From Armillaria gallica (Eukaryota > Basidiomycota > Agaricomycetes > Agaricales > Physalacriaceae), in contig JBANDB010000014.1 of assembly GCA_037576215.1 (NCBI GenBank), positions 558,001 to 622,000 on the forward strand: 64,000 nucleotides of DNA. Reading direction: 5' to 3'. The position numbers and the translations under genes are program-made. Of the stretch, positions 11,229 through 24,056 are shown one piece after another (the first letter of the stretch is position 1; each line of letters opens with the position of its first letter). A model generated the notes under the pieces. That model did no database searches and had not been told where the DNA came from. It saw only the letters and a list, made by a program, of their open reading frames with translations.

Positions 11229-13191
11229 CTATAACATGACTACTCCGACACCTTTGCCGGCACCAGCATCCTCGGTGGCCGTCATACCAGCCAAAGGCGT
11301 CGTCCGCCAATTGTACAGGTAGAAATTCAAAAATCCATCGCCCTTGCCAAACTGTTTGATGTGTCAGAAACAAATCAGACGCGAGTGTGCGCGCTCGCGC
11401 GATACCCGACGCACCTTTAGATCCGTCAAAAAATTCATATTATCCATCAACGTCAGAGCATTGAAGACGTCAAACTTTGCGTTGTACGCGATCACCAGCG
11501 CATCAGTAATCAATTGTTGTAGCCTCTTCTTGAGCCTGCCATCCGATTCGGCACCTGGTTCGAAAGCTGTGGCACTGGCGTAGTAGTATAGATAAGCAGC
11601 CTGCAGTACTCCAGGGCCAGGGCTATTGATGACGGTTGAAGGGAGGGAGTAGAACGAGAAGAAATCAGTGACTTGGTGGGTTTGTGGATCCTGAGGTATG
11701 GGTGTCAAAAGCGTCATTGAAGACTAAATTCAAGAGGAAAACTACCTCCACAACATAGCACCAAGTGACCTGCCTCTCGCGCCTTCCTGGTCCCCCATCT
11801 CCAAGTTTTCCCGTTCCATTGCCGCTCAAAAATTGATGCCGGATGTCATCAAAGGTCATAGTTGGGACCATGTCGTAACGTAGCATAAATCTTGCGAATA
11901 AATCTGCCACTTGCTTCACATCTTTCTCCTCCATTTCTCGGATAGGAAGTGTGGTTTTGTCGGGGACTTTATTGTAGTTGATCAGGCGGGCGAGGGACAT
12001 GTGCCGAGGGACAGACGTAAAGTGGATATCAACCAACTTGGTGGTATTCAAGGCGCGATGATGGTACTGGCAAGTTGATACTGGGGTGGGAACGACAACT
12101 CCGGCCGTGTATATCGCTTGGAAAATCCCTTCGAGATGCACTCGACGTGTTACTTCCTTGATCAACACGGGCGCCAACCGCTTCGAACGCAGTTTCTTGT
12201 GAACACAGAGATAGTTGATTTCGCATGCCACGAAGACGCTGGTTAACGCGTCAGTAAGGGTCTGTCGATGACGGTGATAGAACTCACTTCTTTCGGACAC
12301 GGAGGGACAAGGGCACACCAGAGATGAAGGCTACCAGTTTTTTGTTCGATGATACACGGACGCCTACATGCCATTCCTTGAAGTATCCAGGTGGTTGAAG
12401 CGCCCTGCCGTGAGATGAGATGGATGCGAAAATCTCCAACGGCACACGCACCATTGCAGGAACTCGGCACTGTACTGGAATCGGAACGATGCCTCGTCGT
12501 CTTCAACGTAGTTCAGCGACAAAAGGTCGTACACCTCTTTGGCCTGGAGACACGTAAGCTGATGCGCCTATACGAGGCTGCAATACGGACCTGGTTGGGA
12601 TCGCTCATCTCGAGCGTCGTCCACTCGAAGCTATTAGGCAGAACGTAGGGCTCTTGGCGGACTTGGTCCCGGGGAACGGAAGGCTCGATGTACCCGTCCT
12701 CAATAGGTGGCCCCTCGCCTGGTTGTGGTACTGGTTGTGTCGCCCAGAACTAAAGGCATCGTCGTGAGCCAGCAGTACCGGCAGCAGAGGACAGCACAGA
12801 CCTTATGCTCTCCCATATCCTTCCTGTTAATGCCCCCAATACCAGCCTTGCCCTTCACCACATCCATGATTTTCATCGCCTCCAACGCTTCCCTCACATC
12901 GGCGGCCGTCGCTTCGTCGCTGCCAGCTCCTCCATCCTCGCGAACTCGAACCAAGACGCGGTCAACGAGTTCTTGGGGTATCTCAGACTTTCCAGTGAGC
13001 GCCCTGAGGGCTCTCGCAGCTTTGGACTTTTTCTTCTTCTTCTTCTTCGTCTGACCGGTAGAGGGCGCCGTCGATGTGGATTCTAATGGATGACCTTCAT
13101 CTTCGCTGCCGGAGGAATTCTCCTCCTCTTCGCGATGGCCATCGATAGCATCTGCGGCTGGCTCAATCCCGGGCGACTGAGATGAGGCCAT
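11229..13191 (-). CDS. NMT1: Glycylpeptide N-tetradecanoyltransferase (N-myristoyltransferase)
   Basis: Transfers myristate from myristoyl-CoA to N-terminal Gly of proteins such as Arf and G-alpha; cytosolic, ribosome-associated and essential in fungi. The N-terminus (ATG at 13191) has an acidic stretch and a Lys run ([19 protein letters not shown]). Later exons give [20 protein letters not shown] and [34 protein letters not shown], the signature [20 protein letters not shown] and [19 protein letters not shown], and the last exon [17 protein letters not shown], ending GVGVVML; its C-terminal Leu fits the free C-terminal carboxylate used as catalytic base in NMT. At least six exons. It lies head to tail with UFD1, 183 bp downstream of it. 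Confidence 0.95.
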
Positions 13192-13374
13192 AAACAAGTG
13201 TAGAGATGAACAAGTACGGCCGACAACCGACATTACTCCGTCGGTTATTCCGGTTACAAAAACAAGCAATTCCATTCAATTTATTTCTTCAAACAACATT
13301 ATTCTTTCTAGCATGATCTAGACACGACAAGAAAATAGGGCCTTATACATACATACAAAATCTGATAATTCAAT

Positions 13375-15053
13375 CTAGTCACTGTCAATCATAATAACAT
13401 CATCATCATCAACGCCCCAATCAGGCGACGGACTCCTGGCTTTCTGCTGTGGTGGCGCATTGTTTCTCCGTGGTATACGAGGTACTCGCGCACCTCCAGC
13501 ACCGACAACGCCGAGCTCTCTGGGAGCTTGATTGCCCAGAGTTTGCCCAGATCCCAATGCGCTCCAAGACGTTGACGAGGAGCTCTCCTCAGTGGCCTTC
13601 TCTTTACCCTTGGACGTTGAAGCCGAAGACTGGGCTGAACTTCTACCCGTTAGCGTCTGCCCAGAACCAGAGAAAGATGTATCCTGAAAGTAAACTGAGT
13701 AATGTACGCATTTCGCATGCAACTCGACTTACCTGAGACCCTACAGCAGGGGAGTTTGAGGTTGTCGGAGCGGCTGGGGGGACATATGGTGTTACATTGA
13801 ATCCGAAAAATAGCTTGCCAAAAGGCAGATTCAAAGCGGCCGGGACTTTGACATCAGAATCCAGAGTGCTGTTAGACACGATACGGTGTTTACTAGGGTG
13901 TCGTGTCAGGCAGGTAGGATAACGAAACAAACGAACTTACTCGGATTTTATGATTTTGCTTCCTTCTGCCACTTCTTCGACCTTTCGGTGACTTATACCT
14001 CTTCCCTTCGTCTTTCGTCCACCCAGCGTTTCACCTTTGCCCTTAAAGCTCTCCCACTGGTCACCGTCTTTGCTGACCGCGGTGGATCCAGCGCCCGTGC
14101 CGGCAAAGCCACCACTCAATGATGATCCAGGCCGCGAAGAACCTGGAGAAGCAGAGTCGAGATCGATTTTGAGCTTCGACGCCATGGTGGAGGGAGGGGC
14201 TGCCTTTGGCCTCTCGGGCTCAACGTATCCCACAGGTGCAGCGAAATCAACCTCAAGATCGGTATCTAGAACGCTGATCCCTTCGCCGCCCGGATTGGTT
14301 TCCATGACAAGAAGCCCGAATACTATAGAGTTGTAGCATATTTCAATGATGTCGCCCTGTGTCAATACTGAGAAATTGCGCAGGGCTTGCTCAAGCCTGA
14401 CCGCCGAACAATGAGCTTGCCGTACACGCAGGACATAATAAACTTACACGGCTTTAGGGTCCGAAATCTCCAAAAAGTGAACGGTCTGTGCTTGCAGCTT
14501 GACAAACTTGCCCTTGGGTAGTTCTGCTCCAGTAATTCGGATAGGGTCGCCCTCATTCAAACGCAAAGTCTTCATCATCCAATAAGGCAAATGAACAACG
14601 CCTTCTTGTGCAATGAATTCGAGCACACCTGCGTGCGTGGAGGCGGCGGGATTGGTGGGATTACGCAGTTGGAACATCCAAGGCGATTCTAGATCCATAT
14701 TGGTAAGATTTGCAAGGGCCGATGGGGGCATTATGACTGTCGAATTTTGATTGGTGGTGATGTCGAAGAGGAGAGGTAGATATGAAACGCACTCTTGCCA
14801 CCGTAAGAGACATTCTCTCGTTCTCGTCCTGGCAACATCGCCACGCTATACGCCCTCAGGTACTCGTCGTATGCAGATGGCGGACTGTGTCCGGGCTGCG
14901 CATAAGGAATGCCTCTGTGATGGATCAGTGTCGATTCAGATGATGGTAATAAGGGACATACCCGGCAAGCTGAGCAAATAAATGAGCAGGATTATTCTGC
15001 AAGAAGTCAGTGGAAATTGATATTCAATGCCGAAGTAGACATACAAAATTCAT
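13375..15053 (-). CDS. UFD1: Ubiquitin fusion degradation protein UFD1
   Basis: Ubiquitin-binding cofactor that with NPL4 directs Cdc48/p97 to substrates in ER-associated and nuclear protein degradation. A tiny first exon (MNF) at 15053 is followed by NNPAHLFAQLAG, then GIPYAQPGHSPPSAYDEYLR and AYSVAMLPGRERENVSYGGK. The next exons encode MPPSALANLTNMDLESPWMF, LPYWMMKTLRLNEGDPIRI and TQGDIIEICYN, which is the conserved UFD1 double-psi-barrel N-domain. The C-terminal region is low in complexity (Ser/Pro/Gly) with FGFN and ends in the acidic VDDDDVIMIDSD, where Cdc48/NPL4-binding short motifs are expected. About six exons. The start was chosen because it joins in frame to the next exon through good splice sites. 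Confidence 0.94.
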
Positions 15054-15178
15054 GGCGACGAAAGTGGATGGTAGTGGAGGTAAGAGGAAAGGATGGATCA
15101 CTGAATGCTGAATCGACGCGCGTCATTTCAAGTTGGGCAGTGTCACGTTACCCTCGATTCTTCCAAGTTCTTACCACC

Positions 15179-17209
15179 ATGGCCTCGAAATCTCCTTCAG
15201 CAGGGCAACAAGGAATAACCAAAAATCTTTCTGGTGCCAATGCTGCCTTCAATGACAAGGTATGCGTGTATCTGGCACATCTAACCGCTCTACCTGACAC
15301 GCTTTCTGATAGGGAAAGCCCATGGAACTTCGGCTATCGAATATGGTTGCTGCAAAAGGTTTTTTTACCACTGGAATTAAACTGTGTCTATTTTCTTAAC
15401 GCATATACAGCTATCAGCGATGCGGTTCGGACGTCTCTGGGACCGAGAGGGATGGATAAAATGGTATGTCGGACAGCAATTTCTGCATGGCTAGCCATAA
15501 CATTTATTTTATCAGATCCAAACTGCAAAAGGCGAAGTTATCGTGACGAACGATGGGCGACAATTTTGAAGAGCATTCAGGCCCTCCATCCGGCCGCGAA
15601 GATGGCGAGTCTCCGTTTTGTTTAGCATCGAGTCTCCTCTGACTTTCGGCACAGCTTGTCGATTTGTCTGCCGCTCAGGATGTCGAAGCCGGTGATGGTA
15701 CCACAACCGTGGTCGTTCTTGCTGGAAGCTTGCTGGGTGCAGCAGAGCGGATGCTTCAGAAAGGCATTCACCCCACCATCATCGCCGAATCTTTCCTCAA
15801 GGCCTCGACAAAAGCCGTCGAATATCTGACGGAAATATCAACGCCGGTTGACTTAAACGACAAGGCTAGCTTATTGCGGGCAGCGAGCACTTCATTAAAC
15901 TCAAAGGTCCGTCAGTTATTCTTTGTTTGTAATCAATCTTCATCGTCCCTTTTCTGAAGATCGTATCGCAATACTCGTCGACCCTCGCTCCCATCGCTGT
16001 AGCAGCAGTAACGCGTCTTGTCACCCCTACATCCTCTAATGTCGATTTGCGTGATATCCGCGTCGTGAAAAAGGTCGGAGGCACGATAGAAGACACGGAA
16101 CTGATAGAGGGCGTGGTACTGAACCAGAACGTCATCGTCTCGGCTGGCGGCCCTACGCGGATAGAGAAAGCTAAAATTGCCATCGTCCAATTCCAGCTCA
16201 GTGCGCCAAAACCTGATGTTCGTATTTGTGCCTGCTCGTCCAAGTTTGATTTCTCACCGCGATATAGATGGATAACACGGTTGTGATCAACGATTATCGA
16301 CAGATGGATAAGGTGCTGAAAGAAGGACGTCAATATCTCTTAAATATCTGCAAAAAGATCAAGAAGGCAGGATGCAACGTTCTCTTGATCCAAAAATCAT
16401 TCTACGGGACGCAGTTGATGACATCTCTCTCAATTTCCTCAAAAAACTTGGGATTCTCGCCGTCAAGGACGTAGAGCGAGACGAGATTGAATTCTTGTCG
16501 AAGAGCTTAGGTTGCAAACCGGTAGCAGACATTGAGGCCTTTACCGAGGACAAGCTAGGATACGCTGATCTTGTTGAGGAGTCCTCGAATTCCGGCCCGA
16601 AGGTGGTCAGAATTACTGGAATCAAAAATCGGGGACGGACGGTCAGCGTCCTGGCCATGGGAGCAAACAATCTCGTCGTGGAAGAGTGCGAGCGTAGTTT
16701 GCACGACGCTCTGTGTGTTGTGAGGTGTCTAGTGAAGAAACGGTGAGTTTTTCGAGGATTCGTGAGCCTGACGTTCTAATGGTGATTTCTAGTGCCTTAA
16801 TTGGTGGGGGTGGTGCGCCCGAAATACACGTCTCCCGACTTCTTTCTCAATATGCGCATTCACTAAAGGGCATGGAAGCCTTTTGCTTCCAGGCATATGC
16901 CGATGCGCTTGAAGTGATACCAACAACGCTGGCTGAGAATGCCGGGCTTAACCCCATTGCTATCGTCACCGAGTTGCGCAACCGACACGCACTAGGAGAA
17001 CGGAACGCTGGAATCAACGTCCGGAAGGTATGTTTTGAAGGATTTATACACCTGGCAAACAATCCTTAACTTTACTTCAGGGGCTCATATCAAATATCCT
17101 TGAGGAGGATGTCGTCCAACCGCTGCTGGTCTCAACGAGTGCTATAGAGCTTTCGACAGAGACTGTCTGTCTGCTATTGAAGATAGATGATTACGTTCAA
17201 GCTCGGTAA
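15179..17209 (+). CDS. CCT4: T-complex protein 1 subunit delta (CCT4)
   Basis: Subunit of the cytosolic chaperonin TRiC/CCT, which folds actin, tubulin and WD-repeat proteins. Exons give [53 protein letters not shown] (ATP-binding GDGTT), [77 protein letters not shown] and the C-terminal [20 protein letters not shown] followed by [14 protein letters not shown]. The delta paralogue is indicated by the N-terminal [15 protein letters not shown] and the C-terminal IDDYVQAR. At least eight exons with introns of about 50-70 nt. The frame is intact throughout. It is divergent from UFD1, with only 125 bp between ATGs, so both may share a promoter. Confidence 0.95.
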
Positions 17210-17679
17210 TACTAGAGACGCGTAGTAGAAACAAAGTAGTGTTATTGACCGATTCTTAATGTATAACGGTGCTGGTCCGTTCATGTTGAGCCTGCGGCAG
17301 AGAGCGTCGGAGCAGGTCAAAGCAATGTGACATCGAGCATTATTTTTATATTGATGGTTCTCAGGTTATTTGAACCCTGATATGAATTAAATCCGTTGTG
17401 CTGCGACTATGATCTTTCAATTGCACGAAGTGATCGCTGCCATCAAAGGATGATCGACTCTACCATTTGACTTAACCATGAAAGGCATCTTGCACACTGT
17501 CAGGTGGCAGCAGGTGGCCCGGCGGAGATGATGCAGTACTGGAGTGAGGATGTAGGAATTATATTCGTTGGATTGCTGCATCGATTCTGGCGGAACACAA
17601 GAGCGTATCGGATATACATACACTATACTTGATACATAAGTTGTAGTTTGCGGTAGTTTATAGGCGCCGAGAGAACCAG
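17210..17679. other. Intergenic between convergent CCT4 and carrier gene
   Basis: AT-rich 3' flanks of two convergent genes. I see no gene, repeat or structured RNA. Confidence 0.6.
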
Positions 17680-19098
17680 TCACGGTAGATGATCGATGTA
17701 GTTCGAGACGAGGTCAAAGAAGGTCCAAAGCAGGCCGTGGGTAGTGATACTTCGCACCGCGCTGACACCGAGACCACGATAAATCCTGCTGACACCTGCC
17801 AATAGCGGCTTGGGATTATTTGGATCGGGACCTGAACATATATTTCAGTCATGTCTTCACGAATAAAGTTGGAACTGACCTCTGACGAGACGATACAGTG
17901 TCTCCCATGGTCCTCGATATCTTTCACCAGCCAAAGACCGCTGCTGGATTTTCGTCTTTACACTGGGAGGAGTTAATCATGCAATGGAAGTGATTGATGA
18001 TTTGACCTACACGTCAAGAGGATAGATTAATGCCCATGAAGATACCTAAAGGCACCGTCATATGCTAGTCATAGCTTGATTCATTCGAGGTTAGACTTAC
18101 ACCGGCCAGTGAACCACAGAAGAACGGAACAATCGAAGCAGGAATGGGCAGCCAGGCAGGAGTCGGTCCTTGATCTCCTGATCTTTCCCGTCCAAGGAGG
18201 TGCCGCATTCCGTCGTACTCGAGGAAGTACAGTGCCGTTCCGGTGGTATCCCGTACTGATGTTACCGCTTTGAGCTGCAGCGAACTTCTGTAGAGGAGCA
18301 GACGCACCAAAATGCATGCGGAAACCCGTGTACAATCCAGTAATACCATTTGTTCGAAATATTTCTTTTACTGCTTCCCACGTCTTAGGTGCTTTGGTAA
18401 GTTGCACACCCTTACTAGCAGCGATTGCAAACTCCAATTGCCGTCGAACCTACGAATAAAGGTTATGACAGTGAAGGCTGGGCGAAGGATTTATGCACCT
18501 TGACGAGTTCAAATGCTATTATGTGATGATGAGCAGCAGGAGAGCAGCAATGAAATAACCACTCACGAGCACTTCCAAATGATATCAAAGCCCCAGACAT
18601 CGCCCCGCTGATACCACCGACAAGAGAGGCATCGATTATAGAATTACGAGCTAGATAATTATGATCCCGACAGTACTCCTTGGTACGAGTATAGATAGTG
18701 AAGCTTGCGGCGCCTGCAAACACTTAAAAAACAGGAGCGGACGGGTAAAAGTGCACTCACGGACAAAGGAAATCGTTATGAGTGGTATCCAAATGCCACG
18801 ATAGAACCCGACGACTCCTTCTTCCCGATACACGACGGCAGCAAGCCTCGACACACTGATGGGCGTTTTTGTTGTCTGTAGTCTTGACTTGAGAGAGTCA
18901 AGCTGGAAGAAACAAGTTAATCATGAATGAGAATCACAAGACTTGAGACGCACTGGATAGCCCGCAAAGGTGGAAATGTAGCTCGCGGACAGCGCACATA
19001 CAACTGCTTTATTCCCTGCACCACAGACATAAGCGACCTGGCCATTCAATACGACGGCGACATACGGCGAAGGAAGTCGTTGTATGCAGCCGAGTCAT
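17680..19098 (-). CDS. Mitochondrial carrier family (SLC25) protein
   Basis: Inner-membrane solute carrier with three repeats. Reading down the minus strand: GAGNKAVVCALSASYISTFA then GYPLDSLKSRLQ (first Px[D/E]xx[K/R] signature), EEGVVGFYRGIWIPLITISF, AASFTIYTRTKEYC, a second signature joined across an intron as APFELVKVRRQLE, NGITGLYTGFRMHFVRDTTG, ALYFLEYDGMRHLL, and the third signature YPLDVVKTKIQQRSLAGERY. The last exon has RIYRGLGVSAVRSITTHGLL and ends FFDLVSNYIDHLP at 17680. About seven exons. Substrate group is unclear; the second signature has Phe-Glu in place of the usual hydrophobic-Asp. The first exon (MTRLHTTTSFA, from 19098) is the least certain part. Confidence 0.88.
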
Positions 19099-19531
19099 AC
19101 GGAAGATTCGATGTGCTGCAAGGACCACGGTGAAGTCGCAGTAAGGTGGAAAAAACGGATGAAATACATGCCTTTTTCCATCCATAGGGCGGGCTGACTG
19201 GGCTGGCCGTCAGTCCAGTTTCACTTGCATGCCCTACGCGACAGCAAAAAAACTACGAGGTGGATCGATGTGATACCGTCGGGCGCAGGGATCAAGGAAG
19301 GAGTGAGGGATTGGACACCGGCAAATACAGAACACGGTCACCGCAACTCGACCACCAGATCACTTGACGTCTTGCTCTTTGCTTCTTCGGCTTCTCTCGT
19401 TCCAGTGAATCGACTTGCGGCGAATTCATGCAGAAAAGTGGGAAGATGTATAAAATATAAATGTGCTACGTATGATACGGACGGTATAATGAACGTAAAT
19501 GAAAGCCTAGGCTTGCCCATCGGAACTTTGC
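19099..19531. other. Intergenic
   Basis: Lies between the carrier start and the 3' end of the RRN6-like gene. It has small open frames on the plus strand with no recognisable content. Confidence 0.5.
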
Positions 19532-22500
19532 TCAAAAACCACCCAGCCTCTTCTTTACAGGTTTCTTCTTTGCAGTGGGCGGGCGACCTCCATGTGGTCC
19601 AGGAAGAATCTGCGTGCTGGTCATTAATTCTTGAGAACCTGTGGCTGGGAAGGCGGTAGATGTTTGAGACTGGGTAATCGCCCTGAGCACGGGAGCAACG
19701 GCTGGTTGCGACTGAGGGAAAAGGGTCCCTCGGCTTGACGCCGGCTGCACCAGTGGAACCATGGCACTCGATGCCACGACGACGGGAGGACGTTTGGGTT
19801 GTGTCGATTTCGGCAAAGTTGATTTAGGTTTTGGGAGCTGAATCCTTGTGGGTTCCTCCGTCGGATCGCCGTAAGGATCCGCGTAAACGTAATTGTCTGG
19901 GTCCGCCCCAGCGTCCCATTCCTTCAGCAACAATCGGACACCAAGGGGACACGCCATCTCTGGATCATCATCTCCCCCTTCCTCCCTTGCGTCGTCTGCG
20001 GTCTTCTGCGGCCTGGGTCGCAAATACTTGAAATCCACCGGAGGCGGTTTGTTGTCGATAGAAAGGGCTTCTGTCATGGTCTCGAGGTCATCAGGCACAG
20101 AGGCCGGTGGCTTCAGTGGTTGGCAAGAAAAGACGTCTTGCGAAAGTGCCAAATCAAGAGCCAGCTGTTCTCGAGCTTTGCCCTCTCTTCTTAGAGACTG
20201 GGCTGTGCGATCTGGACTGTGGGCGAGGTCATGTTTCCGTAAGTTTTCAAGTATATCCTCCACGTTGCGATGCATAGTAGAATCAAGAGCCTGTAAAGTA
20301 GGACCGATATTGTGGTGCCATGCAGAACCTTTAATCAAGGACGCTGGCGACAAGCGCCCTTGCTGTAACGCACGATACCCTCTGGTCGAGTTGATGATAC
20401 TCCCTGTCAGAAAATCAGCTCTGGAAGCACCATCTGGATCTTCTCCTGCTCGAAAAGCTATATCGTAGCTGGGAAGAACGCAAATGTCAGAAAAATGTCA
20501 GATCTCATTATTGATGAATCTCACGTAGTCAACATATGCTCTATGGGAACATTCGTATCTTGCCAAAAGAGGGGCAGACGGTCCACGAGGTCGTACACGT
20601 CTTCTGCGTTTTCTTCTTCGTTTTCTTCATTTTGTCTAGTCCTCTCCACGAAAATATCTTCACATGGATCATTCATTAACTATCTAGCTTTCATGGAAAA
20701 GTGCGACTTACGATGATACATCTCAGAAAAGTCGACTTCCATGTATTCTCTGTTACCGAGGGGCCCTATGTCTGGCCGTAGCGTCGAGGCATTGAGGTCC
20801 AGCTCTTTGACATCATCCGACCACTCAAAATTTGGGGTCAGTGTCTCTATTTCATCCGAGTGGCCCAGTTCAATCATTTGTATGGCACCGCGTCTGGACA
20901 GTCTTAATAGACTGAAAGATTGATCCCAACCTAGATATGGGTGATGCGCGAACAACTGCCCAGTCAGAGAGTCTTCGAAATCGGTAGCCGACGTCAAACA
21001 GTACGGGAGCCCATTAGTATGAATGAGTCCGTTCTCACTTGAGCGAGAGACTATGTACACTTGAACCATCCCATTCTTTCGTGATGTCAAGAAAGTGAGA
21101 GGCACTGGATTTGTTGTCAGAAAATAAATGAAGGCAAATGCCGAATATTGACTTACCGTTTCGAAGGCAACGGTATCGGTTCTGAGTGTCCTATCAAATG
21201 ATCGGTTATGTTTATATCCAAGAATTGGCTTCCCTGGCTTTCTATCATCGATCCAAAGGAGTTGAGACGTCGTACATAGACGGATTAGATGGCCATCCTG
21301 GTCTTCGACTGCTGTAATTATGTCTTTCTCACTTGGCACAGAAAATATTGAACTGTAGACAGCGTTGTCCTGCAGATATACATGAACATAAAAATGTACG
21401 ATTCACAATGTATTAGGGGACCTACACGAGAGTCCAACTGCCTTAGAACTTTTCCCGAAGTTAAAAGGCATGTGTCAATGGTCGAACCCAACGCGAGTCT
21501 CCAGAAGTCATCAGACAAATCGTCAGAAATGACTTCAGACGAGGACGACAGAGCAGAATGATCAAAAACACTAAAAGAAACTTATTCAAGGCGTTTATTA
21601 TGATAAAAAAAGGGACATAACTCACAGGAAAGGTTTACCACCAGTGAGGCTGTAGCTGAAGACCATGCCTTGATCATTGACAGTTAGCAGATCATGAACC
21701 GAAGGGAACTTGACATCAATCATTTGACGACCGCCTACATCAGACGGGGAAATGGTCGCGACATCAACTAGCTTCATTCTCTTCGGTGTATCGCTGGGCC
21801 TCATTTTCAAGACACACGTGTTGCCGTAAGTCCTCACAGCCAACAGAGCGCCTAACGTGATCAGTATAAGAATAATATAACGCGACAGATGACCTACTTT
21901 GTGTCGGATTTTGAGGATCATATCTGGGTGAAGTGATTTGAGATATGGGTGTATCAAACGATTTCGCTGGCGTAGTTGTCGGAGTAAAAACTTTCCCATT
22001 CTCAGAAGGGAGAAAAGGTGATACATCTATTGGTGAGGAAGTTAAACCAATGACTCTTGAAGGTGAATACGACGAAAGTGTACTTAGATCATGACCCAGT
22101 TCACCCATCGGAAACACAAGGTGTAGCAACACTGGCTTCGAAGATTCGTACGAGATGACGGTTTCAAGTAAATTTCCGTCATATGGATTATAGACGCTTT
22201 TATCATGCACGACTTTGGCGTCCGTCTCTATCTCCTCCCTGATGAGTTCAGCGGCAATGTCAACGTCAGGAAAATGTGTCCTCAGAAAGTTTGCCTATAT
22301 CAGAGGTTAGGTATGGCTCATTTTACATCAGAAAGACGTACTCCTCGTTCTGCTCTGCGCCCCGGCGTCATACGCGGAAGCGTGGGGGAAGGCGGACGCG
22401 TCGCTGGGAATACTTTGACGGGTTTCCCTGCCTTAAGTTTAAATGGGTCGAGGATCTGTGATACTGTCTTGTAAGTAGCTTCATTACAAGAAAAAATATA

Positions 22501-22705
22501 GCGTACCATAACTCTTCACCAAGGAAGACCATTCAAGACGATTTCCCTTCTCAACCAGAGTCAGAGCTTCGAGTAATCCGTGATCTAAGTTGGGATATTG
22601 GAATATCTCTTTCTTTTTGCCTTTACCCTCCTTTCTTGGTATGTCCTCGATATTTCGGTCATCTGTAGGCCACGATTCCATTCCATTAGAGTAAATTTGT
22701 GTCAA
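19532..22705 (-). CDS. RRN6-like RNA polymerase I core-factor subunit (tentative)
   Basis: Large multi-exon gene. The N-terminal exon (22705) reads MTQIYSNGMESWPTDDRNIE. Middle exons give a region rich in beta-strand-like blocks, for example SVYNPYDGNLLETVISYESS, FPSVHDLLTVNDQGMVFSYS, LIRLCTTSQLLWIDDRKPGK and GLIHTNGLPYCLTSATDFED, fitting the N-terminal beta-propeller of RRN6. The last exon is long and largely disordered (Pro/Ser/Thr-rich), with ACPLGVRLLLKEWDAGADPD and the basic ending KKKPVKKRLGGF, which resembles the Lys/Arg-rich ...GF ending of fungal RRN6. RRN6 with RRN7 and RRN11 recruits RNA polymerase I to rDNA. The family call rests on layout and ending, not on a catalytic motif; another WD-like scaffold is possible. 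It is divergent from mitochondrial L3. Confidence 0.55.
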
Positions 22706-22844
22706 GAGCGTGAGTGGTGATGACAGAACGCGACGGAGAAAATAGAGCTTTGGAAAATTATTTAATGTTAAATCAAAATAAAATATCCGAATTTCTAGCG
22801 GCGTCTGTCCTCAACAAGGCACAACAACGCCTTCCTCACCCGAC
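22706..22844. promoter_or_regulatory. Bidirectional promoter interval (RRN6-like / mitochondrial uL3)
   Basis: Only 139 bp separate the divergent starts, so both genes must draw on the same short interval. No known motif was identified. Confidence 0.45.
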
Positions 22845-23988
22845 ATGTTTAAAGTCGGTCGAAATTTCCTTCTTTCGCGTCATTTCGACGGATACATTCT
22901 AGCTCATCACTTTCAACGACTCAGGAAGCATCCACATCGGCGGCGGTGGAGCCACCAGCAAAATGGACGCCAATGTCGGTACGGACCGGTCTGATAGCAC
23001 GTAAACGAGGAATGTCTGCTCTATGGAACGACCAAGGTGTTGCGTATACCTGTGACAGTTCTTCAGGTGCTTGCCTTCCAATTCAAGAGGTGCCCTGTAC
23101 TAAAGCGTACTCAGCTGGACCATTGCCAAGTCACCGCGAATATTCGTACAGTCCGAAGGGACAGCTCGGTCTACCATGCTGTCCAGGTCGCGGCTTCTGA
23201 TAAACCTTACAAGACTGCAACTGCACAGATGAAGGGCCATTTTAGAAAGGCCGGCGTTGTTCCCAAGTATATCGTAAAAGAGTTTCCCGTTACAGAGGAC
23301 GCGCATCTTCCCGTTGGTACGTTATGGCTTGACTACTACCTTTTCAGTGTTTGATTATTTTCAGGGACAACTTTGTCTGCAATACATTTCGTACCAGGCC
23401 AGTATGTTGATGTCATAGCCACTTCGTGCGTCTTAAGAGAACCTTCATTATTGTAAGAGGCTAACATACAACAGAATAGGAAAGGGCTTTCAAGGTGCAA
23501 TGAAGCGATGGGGATTCAAGGGTCTAAGGGCTAGTCATGGTGTTTCCAAAGCTCATCGGTCTGCGGGTTCTACTGGTCAGCATCAAGTACGTACTATTCG
23601 TTGCAACGTCCCGAGTACAACCATTTACCTCTGAGATAAGGATCCCGGCCGTGTATTTCCCGGAAAGAAAATGGCGGCGCGAATGGGCGGCCAGCGAATA
23701 ACAACACAGAACCTCCCCGTCATACGCGTTGACACGAACCTCAACCTCGTATTTGTGCAGGGATCGGTCCCAGGCGTCGACGATGCCCACGTTATGGTTC
23801 GGGATGCAAAAAAGAAAATGTTGACTGTCAGCCAACACAATCAGCTCAAAGGTCTATACGAGAAAGTATTGCCCCGAGGTGTTGACGACCTACCTTTCCC
23901 CGCTGGGACCGAAGAGATGGCGAAGGAACTTCCGACAATCATAGAGGCTCCAGCCAACCGTAGAAGTCCCTTTATTCCTCAGGAATAA
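22845..23988 (+). CDS. MRPL9: Mitochondrial large-subunit ribosomal protein uL3m (L3/MRPL9 type)
   Basis: uL3 family protein near the peptidyl-transferase centre of the mitochondrial ribosome. Exons give [79 protein letters not shown] and [55 protein letters not shown]. These include the long uL3 loop (GFQGxxKRxGFxG...HGxSxxHRxxGSxG), with the bacterial/mitochondrial VPGxxxxxVxVRDA ending. The C-terminus ends SPFIPQE. The exact start is uncertain: the ATG at 22845 needs a short intron before the exon that starts at about 22924 ([16 protein letters not shown]); an internal Met at about 22976 is an alternative but would lose the transit peptide. Confidence 0.92.
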
Positions 23989-24056
23989 GTCTGTTATAGT
24001 ATTGCATTAAATCTGACGACACATTTATATCTGGAGCCTTGTACCAACATCTTGAT

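Noticed and set aside
13022..13048. TTC repeat as a possible microsatellite or regulatory tract
   Set aside because: It encodes the Lys run in the N-terminus of N-myristoyltransferase, a known feature of the family.
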